This document shows positions 45,636 through 56,008 of a DNA stretch of 64,000 nt, piece after piece. The first letter of the stretch is position 1. Each line of letters starts with the position of its first letter. This DNA is from Ceratobasidium sp. AG-K (Eukaryota; Basidiomycota; Agaricomycetes; Cantharellales; Ceratobasidiaceae), in NCBI GenBank assembly GCA_037039685.1, contig JAWNGF010000002.1, positions 4,650,001 through 4,714,000 on the forward strand, in the 5' to 3' direction. The translations under genes were made by a program, and so were the position numbers. Under the pieces are notes generated by a model, which saw only the letters and a program-made list of their open reading frames with translations, did no database searches and was not told where the DNA came from.

Positions 45636-47069
45636 TTAACAATAATCACTCCCGACATAAATCCCTTCGTATGGCCCAAGGTGGTCATCGACGCTGCCAT
45701 TCAAGACTGTGGAAACAGTACCTGTAGAACAAACTAAATTTTCGTTGTCTTGCGCTTTAATACCGAATGTAAAGATTCAGTATCACTAAAGCAGCGATCG
45801 TGCGACGATTTACGGCCACGCGAGCGGTTCTGAGACTTACCGGCGCAGGCGTACCACGAGCCGGCGGCAACAATGTGTTTTTCACCGCTTGGATGTACGA
45901 ATCCGAGGAAACGGCCTAGACCAGGGGAGGCGGTAAGCTCGCAGGAATCGAGACAGGACGTGCTCGGCTGGAATCTCACCTGGCAGGATCGGGACGAGAT
46001 CCTTCTTATTGGTTACATGAGAAAAATCCAGGATCTAAACAAGCATTCGTTGAAGGACGGGTCTCGATTAATAGCGAGTGAATTGCTTCACCTGAGAATC
46101 GATCAAGTTGGCAAAGGCTTGGTTTCCGACCTAAGCCCAACTATTAATCCAATTCCAAAGCGGATTCAAGGAGGTCATACCCGAGGAAGGCCAAATGTAA
46201 CTGCTTTGATGGCAATAGTTGATGGTAAGTTGAGCTTGAAATATAGAGCATCCAAGGTAGCAATTGCACCGCCTAGGATGAACACGTTCAACAAACTGGA
46301 AATAGCCCATCGAGTGGGCATATATGCGTACCAAGCGAATGACCTACAGCCAGGACATTAGTTGCGGAATGATCACTAATGACTTTTTTTTACGGCAGCT
46401 AGGATTGTAGTTGCCGATGCAGCATGTGCTTTCATGAAACCGTCGTGGGCCTGGTATATGATTAGTTCAATGTTCACGCCATATTGTGCCAAGAACTTAC
46501 TTTCACCGAGCTCGACACTCCTGGGAACAAGGTTGATGACAGAGTGCCCGTCAAAATCTCAGCGTCAGTCAGAAGTGACTCACTATTGTGGTTACACATG
46601 AATATAGTACCCACGACCGGGTCGAGATGAGATGAACTTACAGTTGGCTTGGGTTAGTCCCTTGGTGCCCTACGACCACCGTAGCCTGTGTTGGCCACCA
46701 ACCCACATACCCTATTGGTCCACATCGTTAGGGATGAGCCTGCTGCATTGGTTGTATGAAGAGCGCTCACATTTTGGCACGGCATCGCCGTCTCCTCCGG
46801 TAGCGTATGGAACAAACCCAGGCAGATTCTTGCATTGGGCTACAGCGCAGAATCTTAGTCAGGAAGGTAAAAGATATCCCAGACATACCGCAAGTCCAGG
46901 TACTAGCAGTACTGCAGTAAGCTGCTGAGGCAAAACGAGTATATGGTGCATAGGTCCCAATAACTGAGGCTGCTACAGCTGCAACAGCAGTATCCCGATC
47001 AACTATGGTGCCAGTTGGTGCTGCAATCGCAACCCCTACGAGCAGTAGAATTCCCAAAGCAAAAATCAT
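45636..47069 (-). CDS. Secreted class 3 (alpha/beta-hydrolase) lipase, one apparent frame break
   Basis: Triacylglycerol lipase-type enzyme, secreted. The ATG at 47067-47069 opens a signal peptide (MIFALGILLLVGVAIAAP). The mature part starts SVIGTYAPYTRFASAAYC, then after an intron AQCKNLPGFVPYATGGDGDA, YVGWWPTQATVVVGHQGTNP (oxyanion region), LSSTLFPGVSSSVKAHDGF, the nucleophile elbow GHSLGGAIATLDALYF, VTFGLPRVGNQAFANLIDSQ, FSHVTNKKDLVPILPGRFLG with the likely catalytic Asp, FVHPSGEKHIVAAGSWYAC, and a final exon with DDHLGPYEGIYVGSDYC carrying the likely catalytic His; the stop is TAA 45636-45638. About seven introns are needed. A run of eight T at 46384-46391 (poly-A in the coding sense) is one base too long: one A fewer gives AAVKKVISDHSATNVLAVGH; as written the frame hits a stop. 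All catalytic residues are otherwise present. Confidence 0.88.
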
Positions 47070-47687
47070 GAGGCAGTATCAGCGATGGTAGGTAAAAGGG
47101 ACTGGTCTGTCGAGCCGTGAGTTCAAGCATTGCTCGCCTCCTCCCGGCTCCTTTATCCTAACCGAGCTACCATCATATGCCCTGTTTGGAAAGGAAGTCT
47201 AACCAATATACCCATATCGCTGTATATGCGCAATTCCATATCTTCCGTTCCTTGCCGTCCCCGGTAGTCGGTATCGCTAAAAGGATCATATGGCCAGTTG
47301 AATAGAGGTTCTGGCATCGAGCATATGAGCATTCGTGTGCGACGCTGCTAAAATAAGCAGACATGTGCGGCTTCTTCGATAAATATACGCCCACCTCGAC
47401 AGCTGCCAAGAAAAAAATATTGATATTCGCTCACACGGGGGGTGTTGCATATGCACGTACTGGTAAAGATAGTCTGGATGTTGAAGCAGCAGCTAGGCGA
47501 AACTGTACATGTTGAAACTATGTTCGGCGTCGTACGACGTATAGGGATAAATTTATAATCTTGATCGACCTCGTGACAAGCACTCGACGCGAGAAGCTTC
47601 TTGCGATCGTTAGCATGGGGAGCATATGCGTATTTTTGGAAACAAATGGCCACAAACAGGGAATAAACTTGGTAAGAGGACATGTTA
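47070..47687. other. Intergenic region upstream of the lipase
   Basis: Probable lipase promoter (minus strand). Open frames at 47173-47740 have no domain and conflict with each other in frame. Confidence 0.5.
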
Positions 47688-47894
47688 TCAAGCCTTCTTG
47701 GCGATAAAACCGCATGTGGTAGCACGATTGTCGTTGACATCTCTAGAAACTTTTTGATCCCAACGCATTACCCAACATTCGAAGCGCAAAGGTTTCAGAG
47801 TACTAGTAACTTCAAGTAGATTGTAGTTATCTCCAGTAGGATCCCGCCCGTGTATTTCATTCTTTTGGATAAATATGCCGATCCTGTAAGGCAA
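47688..47894 (-). pseudogene. Possible NmrA C-terminal gene fragment
   Basis: The open frame includes RDPTGDNYNLLEVTSTLK and, soon after, CWVMRWDQK and NDNRATTCGFIAKKA. It aligns by eye with the C-terminal segment of the adjacent NmrA-like gene (RQDPNGYDANLREAASYLK, EEWVKHQNQ, NNNGVTIW, GKALM), with similar spacing. No Rossmann part lies next to it. It is therefore read as a diverged remnant of a local duplication. The identity is modest, so chance similarity is possible. Confidence 0.35.
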
Positions 47895-47964
47895 TATAGT
47901 GTCAATCCGGGCGCCAAAATTTAGGATAAAATATTAGTTTATAAGTTTGAATCTCTCGGGTTGA

Positions 47965-49476
47965 TCAATATTTCAATGATGGGCAATTTTGGGACTCTGG
48001 GAATAACATTTCTGGTAGTCCGGATAAAGGTCTATCTGTACTCTTTGGCGGTTCGACAGTCTCTCGAAACATCAAAGAATTGTATTCCTGGATTTTGCCG
48101 AATTCTAAGGACAATATATAATATAAGCCGTTCCTCTCGAGCGCCGCGGGAGCCACAAAATAGGGGATCCCTCGGTGACACTGGTATAAACTCATTAGGG
48201 CTTTCCCGTGATTTGTACTCCATATGGTAACCCCGTTATTATTGGTCTCTTCCCAAGCTCTCTGATTTTGATGTTTGACCCACTCTTCAACGGTAGTGAG
48301 CTTTAGGTAACTGGCGGCTTCTCGCAGATTTGCGTCATACCCATTGGGATCTTGCCTTCGGAGCTCATCGGCCTGAGGGAACTCCTTCATCATGCAAGAC
48401 ACCGTGATACCAGTATGTGAGAATGTCCAGTGGAAACTACACAGCTTACACTTCCCCAGTACTAGGATTCAGCCAAGTTATCAAAGCAACGAGTAATCGT
48501 GGCACACTGGACATGTTATGTCCAGTAGCCCCAATAAAAGCTTGGTTTAGCTCTTGAGGGGTCAAGCTATCCCCCGCGATATCCATAATCTTATGTCTAG
48601 CTTTCGAGGGGACCTAAGAGAGATCCACGACCAACCATTATAGCACGTTGATGACGATACCTGGTATAGCCTTTGCGTCACTCACATCAATAATGACCTG
48701 GCTCAGACGACCTATGTCATGCACTGTCTAAGGACCATAAGAATTCAGTGCGAAAAACATGCTTCGTCGAGGAACGTACCACAAATTGAAGCTTGCATTC
48801 TGCCGGTACAGAGAGAAGTATGGCCCCACCTGTCAGCCTTCCTATGAGTCCTGGGCTGAAGTTTTCCATGAAAATGCCTGGGCGAATGATCTTACATCCT
48901 AAGTCGGAATCTGAGTGCTCACTACCCGTGATATCGGAATAAACGTACGTCCATGACATATCCAAGGCTGCCACGTATTTTTCAAGTCTGACCTTCGTAT
49001 AGCGATCCAACCGAGGGGGGGGGGGCGGTTTGTCCTCCAAATAGAACGGGATCACTGAAGAGAATATGAACGAATGGACGCTGAACTCGTTAGAAACGTT
49101 AGCGATGTTCCCAATTGAATAGTATCAATAGACGTCACCCAAGTATATGCGCAAAAATAAAACCTACCCTCCCCTGGACTTCCTCCTGAGACACATTCGC
49201 GCCGAGTTCGGGGAATGCAAGTGCTACAAACACTCCCCATATTTCGCCAATCTTGGCGTCGCTCTTTGCTTCACTAGATAACGATCTGAGTTGGTTGATG
49301 TCGTTTAGGTCGCCAGACATCAATTGCACGTTTCTTACCAGTGTCAGATCCTGAGCCTTGGGTGACGATGCATCCCGAGTCAGTGCCAAGCACAAATAGT
49401 CATTGGACTGAGACAAGGCCTGGATTACGCTACGGGCTTTCTGTCCTGTTGCACTGACGATTGAGGTGGTTTTCAT
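47965..49476 (-). CDS. NmrA-like NAD(P)-binding protein
   Basis: Atypical short-chain dehydrogenase of the NmrA family, which sense NAD(P) and regulate nitrogen metabolism or act as reductases. The ATG at 49474-49476 gives MKTTSIVSATGQKARSVIQA; the usual GATGxxG dinucleotide motif is changed to SATGQKA. Next come LMSGDLNDINQLRSL and GEIWGVFVALAFPEL, then after an intron FSVHSFIFSSVIPF (the conserved F-SS strand), the Pro run, YTKVRLEKYVAALDMSWTYV, RPGIFMENFSPGLIG and, across short introns, HDIGRLSQVI and SLTPQELNQAFIGATGHN. The last exon has FPQADELRRQDPNGYDANLR and LTTVEEWVKHQ, matching the usual NmrA C-terminus, then an unusual extra tail up to TGA 47965-47967. The C11 tract at 49015-49025 makes the reading frame there sensitive to indels. 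Catalytic activity is doubtful. Confidence 0.75.
49015..49025 (-). repeat. C11 homopolymer inside the NmrA-like gene
   Basis: Eleven consecutive G on the plus strand, coding a Pro run (PPPPP) on the minus strand. Such tracts are prone to both sequencing indels and replication slippage. Confidence 0.9.
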
Positions 49477-49726
49477 GCCGCCTGGGGGTGGGCGGGTCGA
49501 ACAGGCCCATCTGAGGGTTTAAATACGCAGCTCTCCTTCAAGCGCTACTAGGCCGGAGTTACTAATGACGCCATCGTCATCTTAGCCCGTAGAGCGGACC
49601 GGGCGTTTTCACGAGACGCGCGCAAAGACGCTAGCTGAATCAAACGCATATACTCACTTCAAACTCGTAATTTTAACGGTCCAATAAGCGCAATCCGGGT
49701 AGCCTAACAAGTAATGGCTGGAGGCA

Positions 49727-51277
49727 TTACGAAAATGAAAACTCGACAGGCTCCAACTTGACAGTATTATCCCTATGCACAACAGTTGCGGCCTTACGAG
49801 GCTTTCGAGGTGGATACACATTCCGTATGAGTGTAGGGTTGGTTGTTTGTGGGTCGGGCGGGACGAGATGCATTACTGTGGCAACTTGCAGTCTCAAATG
49901 TTGAGCCTGCCTTTCCCTTGCCTGTTCTTGCTGAAGGAGCGGGGTCCAGTCTCTTGTGCGTTCTCCGACTGCCCGCCCTTTGCCCTTGTCTAGCCCTAGA
50001 CGCGGAGGATTGGGCTCGATGGAGACTAATACACCTAAATTAGAGCGTAAACAGCACAAAACCAAACAACGCACCACTCTCCCTTCCTCGGCTGTCAAGT
50101 TTCCACCGACCGCTCTTGAGTGCTTCTAATCCAACCATCTGAACAATCCGATCCTTCTCAATGGCCCCAATCAACCGCTGCCCCAGTATAGATCGCGTAC
50201 TTGGTCTCAAGGCAGGGGGTAATACTGCCGCCGGACGAGGGGCCGCAACAGTAGGTCCAAGGCGATGCTCAAATGGTGTTGGTCCTGGAGAAGGAAACTC
50301 GGGCAGAGGCGGGTTGTATACGGGTTCCTCAAGAGATAGGTCGCGAATATCAAGTGTCGGTGGGTCCTGGATATTGAGTACAGGTTGTTCCTGTGTATCA
50401 AGCGGTAGTTGATCTTGATTGTTTGGCGTCGGGAGCTCACGCATCTCAGGTGGGCGAGTCGAGTTACGAGACTTGTCGAGCGGATCCACTATTTGAACTT
50501 CGTCGTCACTGCTCACAAGGTCAACCACGTCCTTGTCATATGGGGGTTTGCTTGATGAAACTGTTGCTTTAGGAGGTGGCGCGTAAGAATTCCGATAAGC
50601 AGAAGCAGCAGATTTCATGGGAACGCGTCTTCTCAGAGAAGGAGCTAGGGCTGAATTAGCCGTTGGAGGAACTTTGGCGGAGGCGGGTCTATTCTCGGCC
50701 TGTTTAGTTGGTAGGAGAGCCGCTTTGGGAGGTGGAGGATGTAAAGTCGGAGAGATAGGTGCGGATTTCATAGGAACACGCTTGGTTCGAGTAGGAGCAG
50801 GGGCCGGTTGAGGAGCGATTGTTGAGAGAGCTCTCGCGTCAGGTGCGGGTTTAGGTCCAGTCGCGCCATCCTCATCGTCATCTGAATCCGCCGTAAGGTC
50901 GTGAACTATTGCAAAAAGTCGGTCGCCATGATCAAGTCGATACTCAGCAGTTTAGCATGTACTCACCAGCAGGTTGCTTGACGGGGCGAAACTCTTTTCC
51001 CTCTTCTCCTTGTTTTTTGCACCGCCTACATGTCCAATCTAGCCAACTGCCATCGATGGTACCATAGCTATACAGACGTGTTCTTTCTTGTATCTCTGCA
51101 TTGCGAATTTTCTCGTATAAACATCCTTTACAACGTTAAGTACGCGCATTCACTGTTCGCAGAGAAATACTACATACCGTCGTGCCAACAACGGTTGCAT
51201 TCAGAGCACTTGACATAGAATTCTTCCTGCGTTCGTATGCAGGCTATATGGCATGAGGTGCACGGAGGGGGAGGCAT
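49727..51277 (-). CDS. PHD-like zinc-finger protein with disordered tail
   Basis: No named orthologue recognised. The ATG at 51275-51277 gives MPPPPCTSCHIACIRTQEEF, then YVKCSECNRCWHD across an intron into WTCRRCKKQGEEGKEF. The Cys/His order (C-x2-C, C, C-x2-C, C, WH, then WxCxxC) resembles a compact PHD-type finger. The rest is disordered: VKQPAVHDLTADSDDDEDG, two copies of a VPMKSA motif (TKRVPMKSAPIS and RRRVPMKSAASA), KDVVDLVSSDDEVQIVDP (a possible SUMO-interacting motif next to acidic residues), LGQRLIGAIEKDRIVQMVG and KLDSRGRE. The last exon reads PPRLGLDKGKGRAVGERTRD and ends VKLEPVEFSFS at TAA 49727-49729. A chromatin role is plausible but inferred from composition only. Confidence 0.7.
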
Positions 51278-51524
51278 GACCTGGCGGCGAATTGACGAAA
51301 GTAGTGGCCTCGGTGCACAAGCTTGTATCTGGACAAGATAGCAAGGAATTCCAAGTTAACCGTAGCTCGCTCAAGTGTCGCACAAAGGGGAGGTAGTGGA
51401 AGCAAGTGGCTTTCGGCCAATCACGTGCGTAAATTACTCTATAGATTCAAACATGGCATCACAACATCAAGGACATTAAACGAAACTACTAAGCAGCTAA
51501 TAAACAAGGGCCCAAATAGAATAA

Positions 51525-53159
51525 TCATGCAGCAGGAACGCGAGCATAGGCGCGACGGTACTTGCTGTCAATGTGCTCCAAGTAATAGCTTCCCGGCCAC
51601 AAGTTGTCGAGCGACCCCTCGGGTGTGTAGTTCACCGCGTTGTGGTTCTTTTCACGGAGCTGTGGGAGAAATCAGCGACAGCTAAAAAAAATGGACCATT
51701 GTGGCTACGTACCTCCATCGCCGAGACATACTCCTGGACGGGAACAACGCTCATCGCCTTTAGCCTGGCGAGCAAGTCCATCTTGTCCGCAATCTCCTTG
51801 GGCGAGCCCTTGATGCGGATAGAGTAGAACGACGCGGCACAGCCAGAGCCATAGGCAAACATCGACACGCGCTTGCCGACGAGCTTGTCGGCCTCGATCG
51901 AGCTGAGCAAGCTAGCAAGACCACCATAGAGCGAGCCGGTGTACATGTTACCGCATCGCTTGGCACAGGCCATGGTGGGCGAGACCGAGGTAGCATAGAT
52001 CGACTTGGCGAGGCCGACAAAGGTCTTTTCTACCGCCTTATCGGTAAGCGACTTTTCATAGGGGATCGCACGGGTCGCGTCGGCGTCGGGGACGTTGGAG
52101 AACACGGGCTTGGAAGGGTTGGACAAGAAGTCGTTGAACAACTAACGAACCATTTAGGTTATATACTTGGAAACGAATGCCTAGGCTCACCAAACGTGCG
52201 TGTCCCTTTTGGACGAGCTTGCCGTACGGCGAGTGGAAGACCGAATAGTCAAAGTCTTCCATGGAGATGGCAGACTTGGGATCCTCGGTGACCGGCTTGG
52301 TAGCCCGGGCAGTCTTTTCGCGGTAGCGCGAGTAACTGTTGTCGAGCGCGGTCAAGTAGGTGGTGATAGACTTGGGGCCATCAACCTCTGGGTACTCGGA
52401 CGAGAGGTTAGGCTTGTAGAAGTCATACGTGTTGGCCATGTGCGTGCCGTGAATGGCTAGAAAGAGTTAGACAAACGCCAAAAGTGAGACAAATAACTCA
52501 CGTTCAAAGACAATGGGGGCATTCGGGCCAATGAGCATAGCGCACGCACCGGCACCACCGACCGGACGAGCACCACCCTCGGCATAGATGGCAATATCAC
52601 CCGCAAAGACAATCGCGTTGCGGCCGTCCCAGGAGCGCGACTCGATCCAGTTGATGGCGTTGAAGAGCGCAGCGGTAGAACCGTAGCACGCGTTTTTCGA
52701 ATCGATGCCCTCGATGTCAAAGTTGCCCGACTCGGCAAAGAGGTCCATTAGGACCGTCTTGACCGACTTGGACTTGTCGATGATGGTTTCAGTACCAACA
52801 TCAATGCGTCCAATGGACTTAGGGTCGATATTGTACTTTTCGAGTAGGGACGAGACGGCTGTAGGCTAGTTAGAAAGTGTGGTCCAGAAAATGCGACACC
52901 ACGCACCAGACAGCGCAAACGAGTTGATGTCTTCTCTGTCGTCGGTGCAAGCCATATACTCCTGGCCGAGACCAATGGTGTACTTGCCCTGGGCAACCCC
53001 GTCAAAGACCTCAAGGTCGACCTCGGAGATGCACTACGCGAAATGAGCAAACGAAGTAACTCGAATCAATGCACATACACGCTTGGGGAAGTACATTTCC
53101 ATGGCAAGAATGCCAACATCGGTAGGGCGCGGGGTCTCAGAGGCAAAGTTGATGGCCAT
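51525..53159 (-). CDS. ERG13: Hydroxymethylglutaryl-CoA synthase
   Basis: Condenses acetyl-CoA and acetoacetyl-CoA to HMG-CoA, the second step of the mevalonate/ergosterol pathway. The ATG at 53157-53159 ([20 protein letters not shown]) leads to [35 protein letters not shown], and after an intron [20 protein letters not shown] and [15 protein letters not shown]. The nucleophilic Cys is in [39 protein letters not shown] and the conserved His in [17 protein letters not shown] follow; the thiolase-fold C-terminus has [16 protein letters not shown] and [17 protein letters not shown], ending [10 protein letters not shown] at TGA 51525-51527. Introns near 52145-52195, 52455-52500 and 52865-52907 splice in frame. 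Full length with no break. An indel-free neighbour, useful for judging local assembly quality. Confidence 0.96.
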
Positions 53160-53950
53160 GGTGCAAGAGGAGTGGTGGAGAGTGGAATGCACACGTTGGA
53201 GTAATGGCCCGCCTTTTATATGCGTAAAAAACGCGAAATGGGACAACACGCGCTCGTACGATCGGTAAGCGGACCCCTGCCACCGCTCTTCATTGAAATT
53301 GCCCCAATATTTTCCGCCCCCAATCCCGACGGCTTGCGTCTATATGCGCATTGCACTGGAAGAACTGTCGGAAGCTTTGGGACCAATGCGCAGCGAATAG
53401 TCGAGTATATTCAACTCAACAATAGATTGCCTGATCAAAGCTCCCGGAAGAGATAGGCGCATCGTCCCGTAGGCCGATTGGTGATTATTGTTCAAGTTTT
53501 GATCGTCCACAGGCTCTCTCCTATTTCATGGCGCATAAATGATTGACTTGCCCTGTTAAAGATAGTACAATGGCAATCTTATCTCAGTAACATTTCGATC
53601 GAACCATGTATATCGTGCCACCGTCCAGTCATACATCGTACAATAGTCAGACGTGGCCTCGGTGTACGGATGCAGAAAAAACATGACCCGACGGCGTGGT
53701 GAATCAAACGCGCATCCTGAAGTGTATCCGGGGGAGCACACTATCGAAGCTAAAGATCTCATAGATATCTAATCTAATCAGATTATCTGGAGCCAGCCGA
53801 GAGTCGAGCGCATGTAACAACACAAAATTTACATCGAAGAAAACCCAGGATGGCAGTGAAGAGTGAGGAAGATGACGTGCGCGAGAGCATGCGGTATACA
53901 GTTGGAATTACGCGGTGCAGTGTGAAGAAACGAACGGAGGGGAACGGGAG
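53160..53950. other. About 790 bp, HMGS promoter and SHE3-like 3' region
   Basis: No gene recognised. The part nearest 53160 should be the HMG-CoA synthase promoter and 5' UTR. Sterol-response-like sites were not confidently identified. Confidence 0.55.
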
Positions 53951-55721
53951 CTAGTCGAGACCGGGCCCAGCCTTGATCAGGCGTTGGAGTCGCGCAAGTT
54001 CGTCTGCGACGTGACTGTGCGATAGTTAGAGCGTGGACCAGATATAGCAGGAATACTGCTTACTTGGCAGTCTTTCCAGCTGCTTCGCACTCGCGAGCCG
54101 ACTTTTCAACCGTCTCGAGGGCAGAAGCCAGTTCCGACCTAAACTGTTTGGCAAATTCATCCTGTACCGCTTGATACTCGGCCTGCAGCTTGTCCATCTT
54201 TTCTCGCTCAGCCCTAGAAATCACATGTCAGCGACAGGTGGGTGACCCATGAGATCATCTTACTTCTGTTCCTCGAAAAGTCTAAGCAACAGCTGCTGCT
54301 TGGACACGGCCTCTTGGGCTTCACTCTTAGACCCCCTCATTTGTTCTCGCAAACCTTCGACCTCTTGACGCCACCCTTCGCGCATAGACGTCAACGTGTC
54401 TCGTAGTTGAACGTATTCGCGCTCGCTCCTCTGCGCAACCGCCTTGGCTTCGGCCAATGTGGTCTCCATATCCTTCAGTGACTTTTTGGACGTCGTTGTT
54501 TCGTTCTTGAGCTGCGTCTTGAGCAATTGGGCTTCACCCTCGGCTTTTCGGGCCCGCTCCAGAAGCTGGAAGCACGTAAGTCTCGAGATGGCACCAAAGC
54601 GCCGGACGCACCTCTTGCAATAACCGTTCCTTGCGCGTCACCACATTGTTCAAGCTCTCGTTTTCGAGCCTAAGTCGTTCGCGTCCGTCTTTCAAGTCTT
54701 CAGTTTGACGCGTCAACTGCAGGAAAAGTGGGCCAATCAAAACCGGAATGATCCCGGATCAAACTGCAAAACGCACCTGAGCGATCGTTCTTTGTGAACT
54801 CCGCAACTGAGACTTGGTGTTTTCAAGTACGGACTTGACCTGAAGCGTATGAGCCTGCAAATCAGCCAGGACTTTGGTCGTTCCGCCCCCAACGAGCGAG
54901 CGCCTGTACCCCGGCGAGGGAGATGTGGGGATTGACGTATTGGCTGAGCTCGGCAAAGGAGACAACAAGGTTGAAGATGAAATAGACGACCTGAATGATA
55001 CGTCCAGCAGGCTACTGTCTCCGATTGGCGTAGTGGGCGATGATGGCTGTTGTCGTTGTCCCTCGTCTGCCAGTGTTCTCGCATGACCAACAGATGAAAC
55101 CGGGATGCCTATTATGTCAAGAGGATATTAGCACCCTGGAGAGACGTGCCTAGGAACCGCGCACTAACGGGATAGAGTGCGCGTAGGTGAAAGCGAGCGC
55201 GACGCACCAAGCGATGGACTCCCTCCAAACTCAAGTGGAACTCCCTCGGGAATGCTGTCACCACCGTTGAGCCCATTAGAATGGCCATTAAGGCCTGGAG
55301 AGCTTGCGCGGCGGGGAGTTGTCACTCGCACTGGCAGTGGAATGAGCGACTCAACACCGCCTGCTGCGGACATGGCAGTGAGCTTATCAAACGACGATGA
55401 GCGTCGGGCTGTGACTCTGCTGGGAGTTGTTGGTTCAATGGGAGAGGGAATGGGGATTGGAAGCGACGACGGTGACATGGGGGTGCGTTGTTGGGGAGTG
55501 CCTGTTCGCTGAGGCGTGCCGCTCGTTGTTCGCGGAATCAAAGAGGCCCGCTTCGAGGATGTGGTTCGGCCATCTGCAATTGCAATCCAAGTCAGCTCAG
55601 GATAAGCAAGTGTGACCGACGAGCAAAACCCACTGGATTCCACACTGCCCGCAGGGCTAGGTGCACGGTACGACGACCGTGACGATGGCCGAGATCCAGA
55701 TTTTACCACAGCAGACGGCAT
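53951..55721 (-). CDS. She3-like coiled-coil protein
   Basis: Resembles the She3 (SWI5-dependent HO expression protein 3) family, an RNA-transport adaptor for type V myosin in yeast; function in basidiomycetes unknown. The ATG at 55719-55721 gives MPSAVVKSGSRPSSRSSYRA. A disordered Ser/Pro/Thr-rich N-terminus contains TTPSRVTARRSSSFDKLTAM, LIPLPVRVTTPRRASSPGLN and SLGASRSLSPTRTLSR. The coiled coil begins TTKVLADLQAHTLQVKSVLE and continues across introns with QLRSSQRTIAQ, LTRQTEDLKDGRERLRLENE, SLNNVVTRKERLLQE, KTQLKNETTTSKKSLKDMET and RSEREYVQLRDTLTSMREGW, then EQKAEREKMDKLQAEYQAVQ and LARLQRLIKAGPGLD, ending TAG 53951-53953. Heptad periodicity is clear. Full length with no break noticed. Confidence 0.78.
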
Positions 55722-56008
55722 AGCTTCACAGATGAAAAAAGTGTAAAATGATCAAGGAGTGGACGGATTATAACCTGTACGTGGAATCAGTATATGTCTT
55801 GCATAAACTATCGGTCTGGGTGGTTTTGTTAAGAGAGTCGGCTCGAACAACTTGGCGCCCGCTAGCCGCCCAATTGCCAATCAGGGATGACCCCATATAT
55901 GAGGCAATTCATTAAACCCGTGTTGGCGTCATCGAAGCAAGTTAAATATTCGTTGTACATCAACAGAGAAAGACAGCAGGGGAAACAATGAAAAATACAC
56001 GAGGCCGC

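Noticed and set aside
47173..47740. Overlapping minus-strand frames between the lipase and the NmrA fragment
   Set aside because: They run in conflicting frames, have no domain and no clear splice joins; attempts to align them with the NmrA tail beyond the listed fragment were not convincing.
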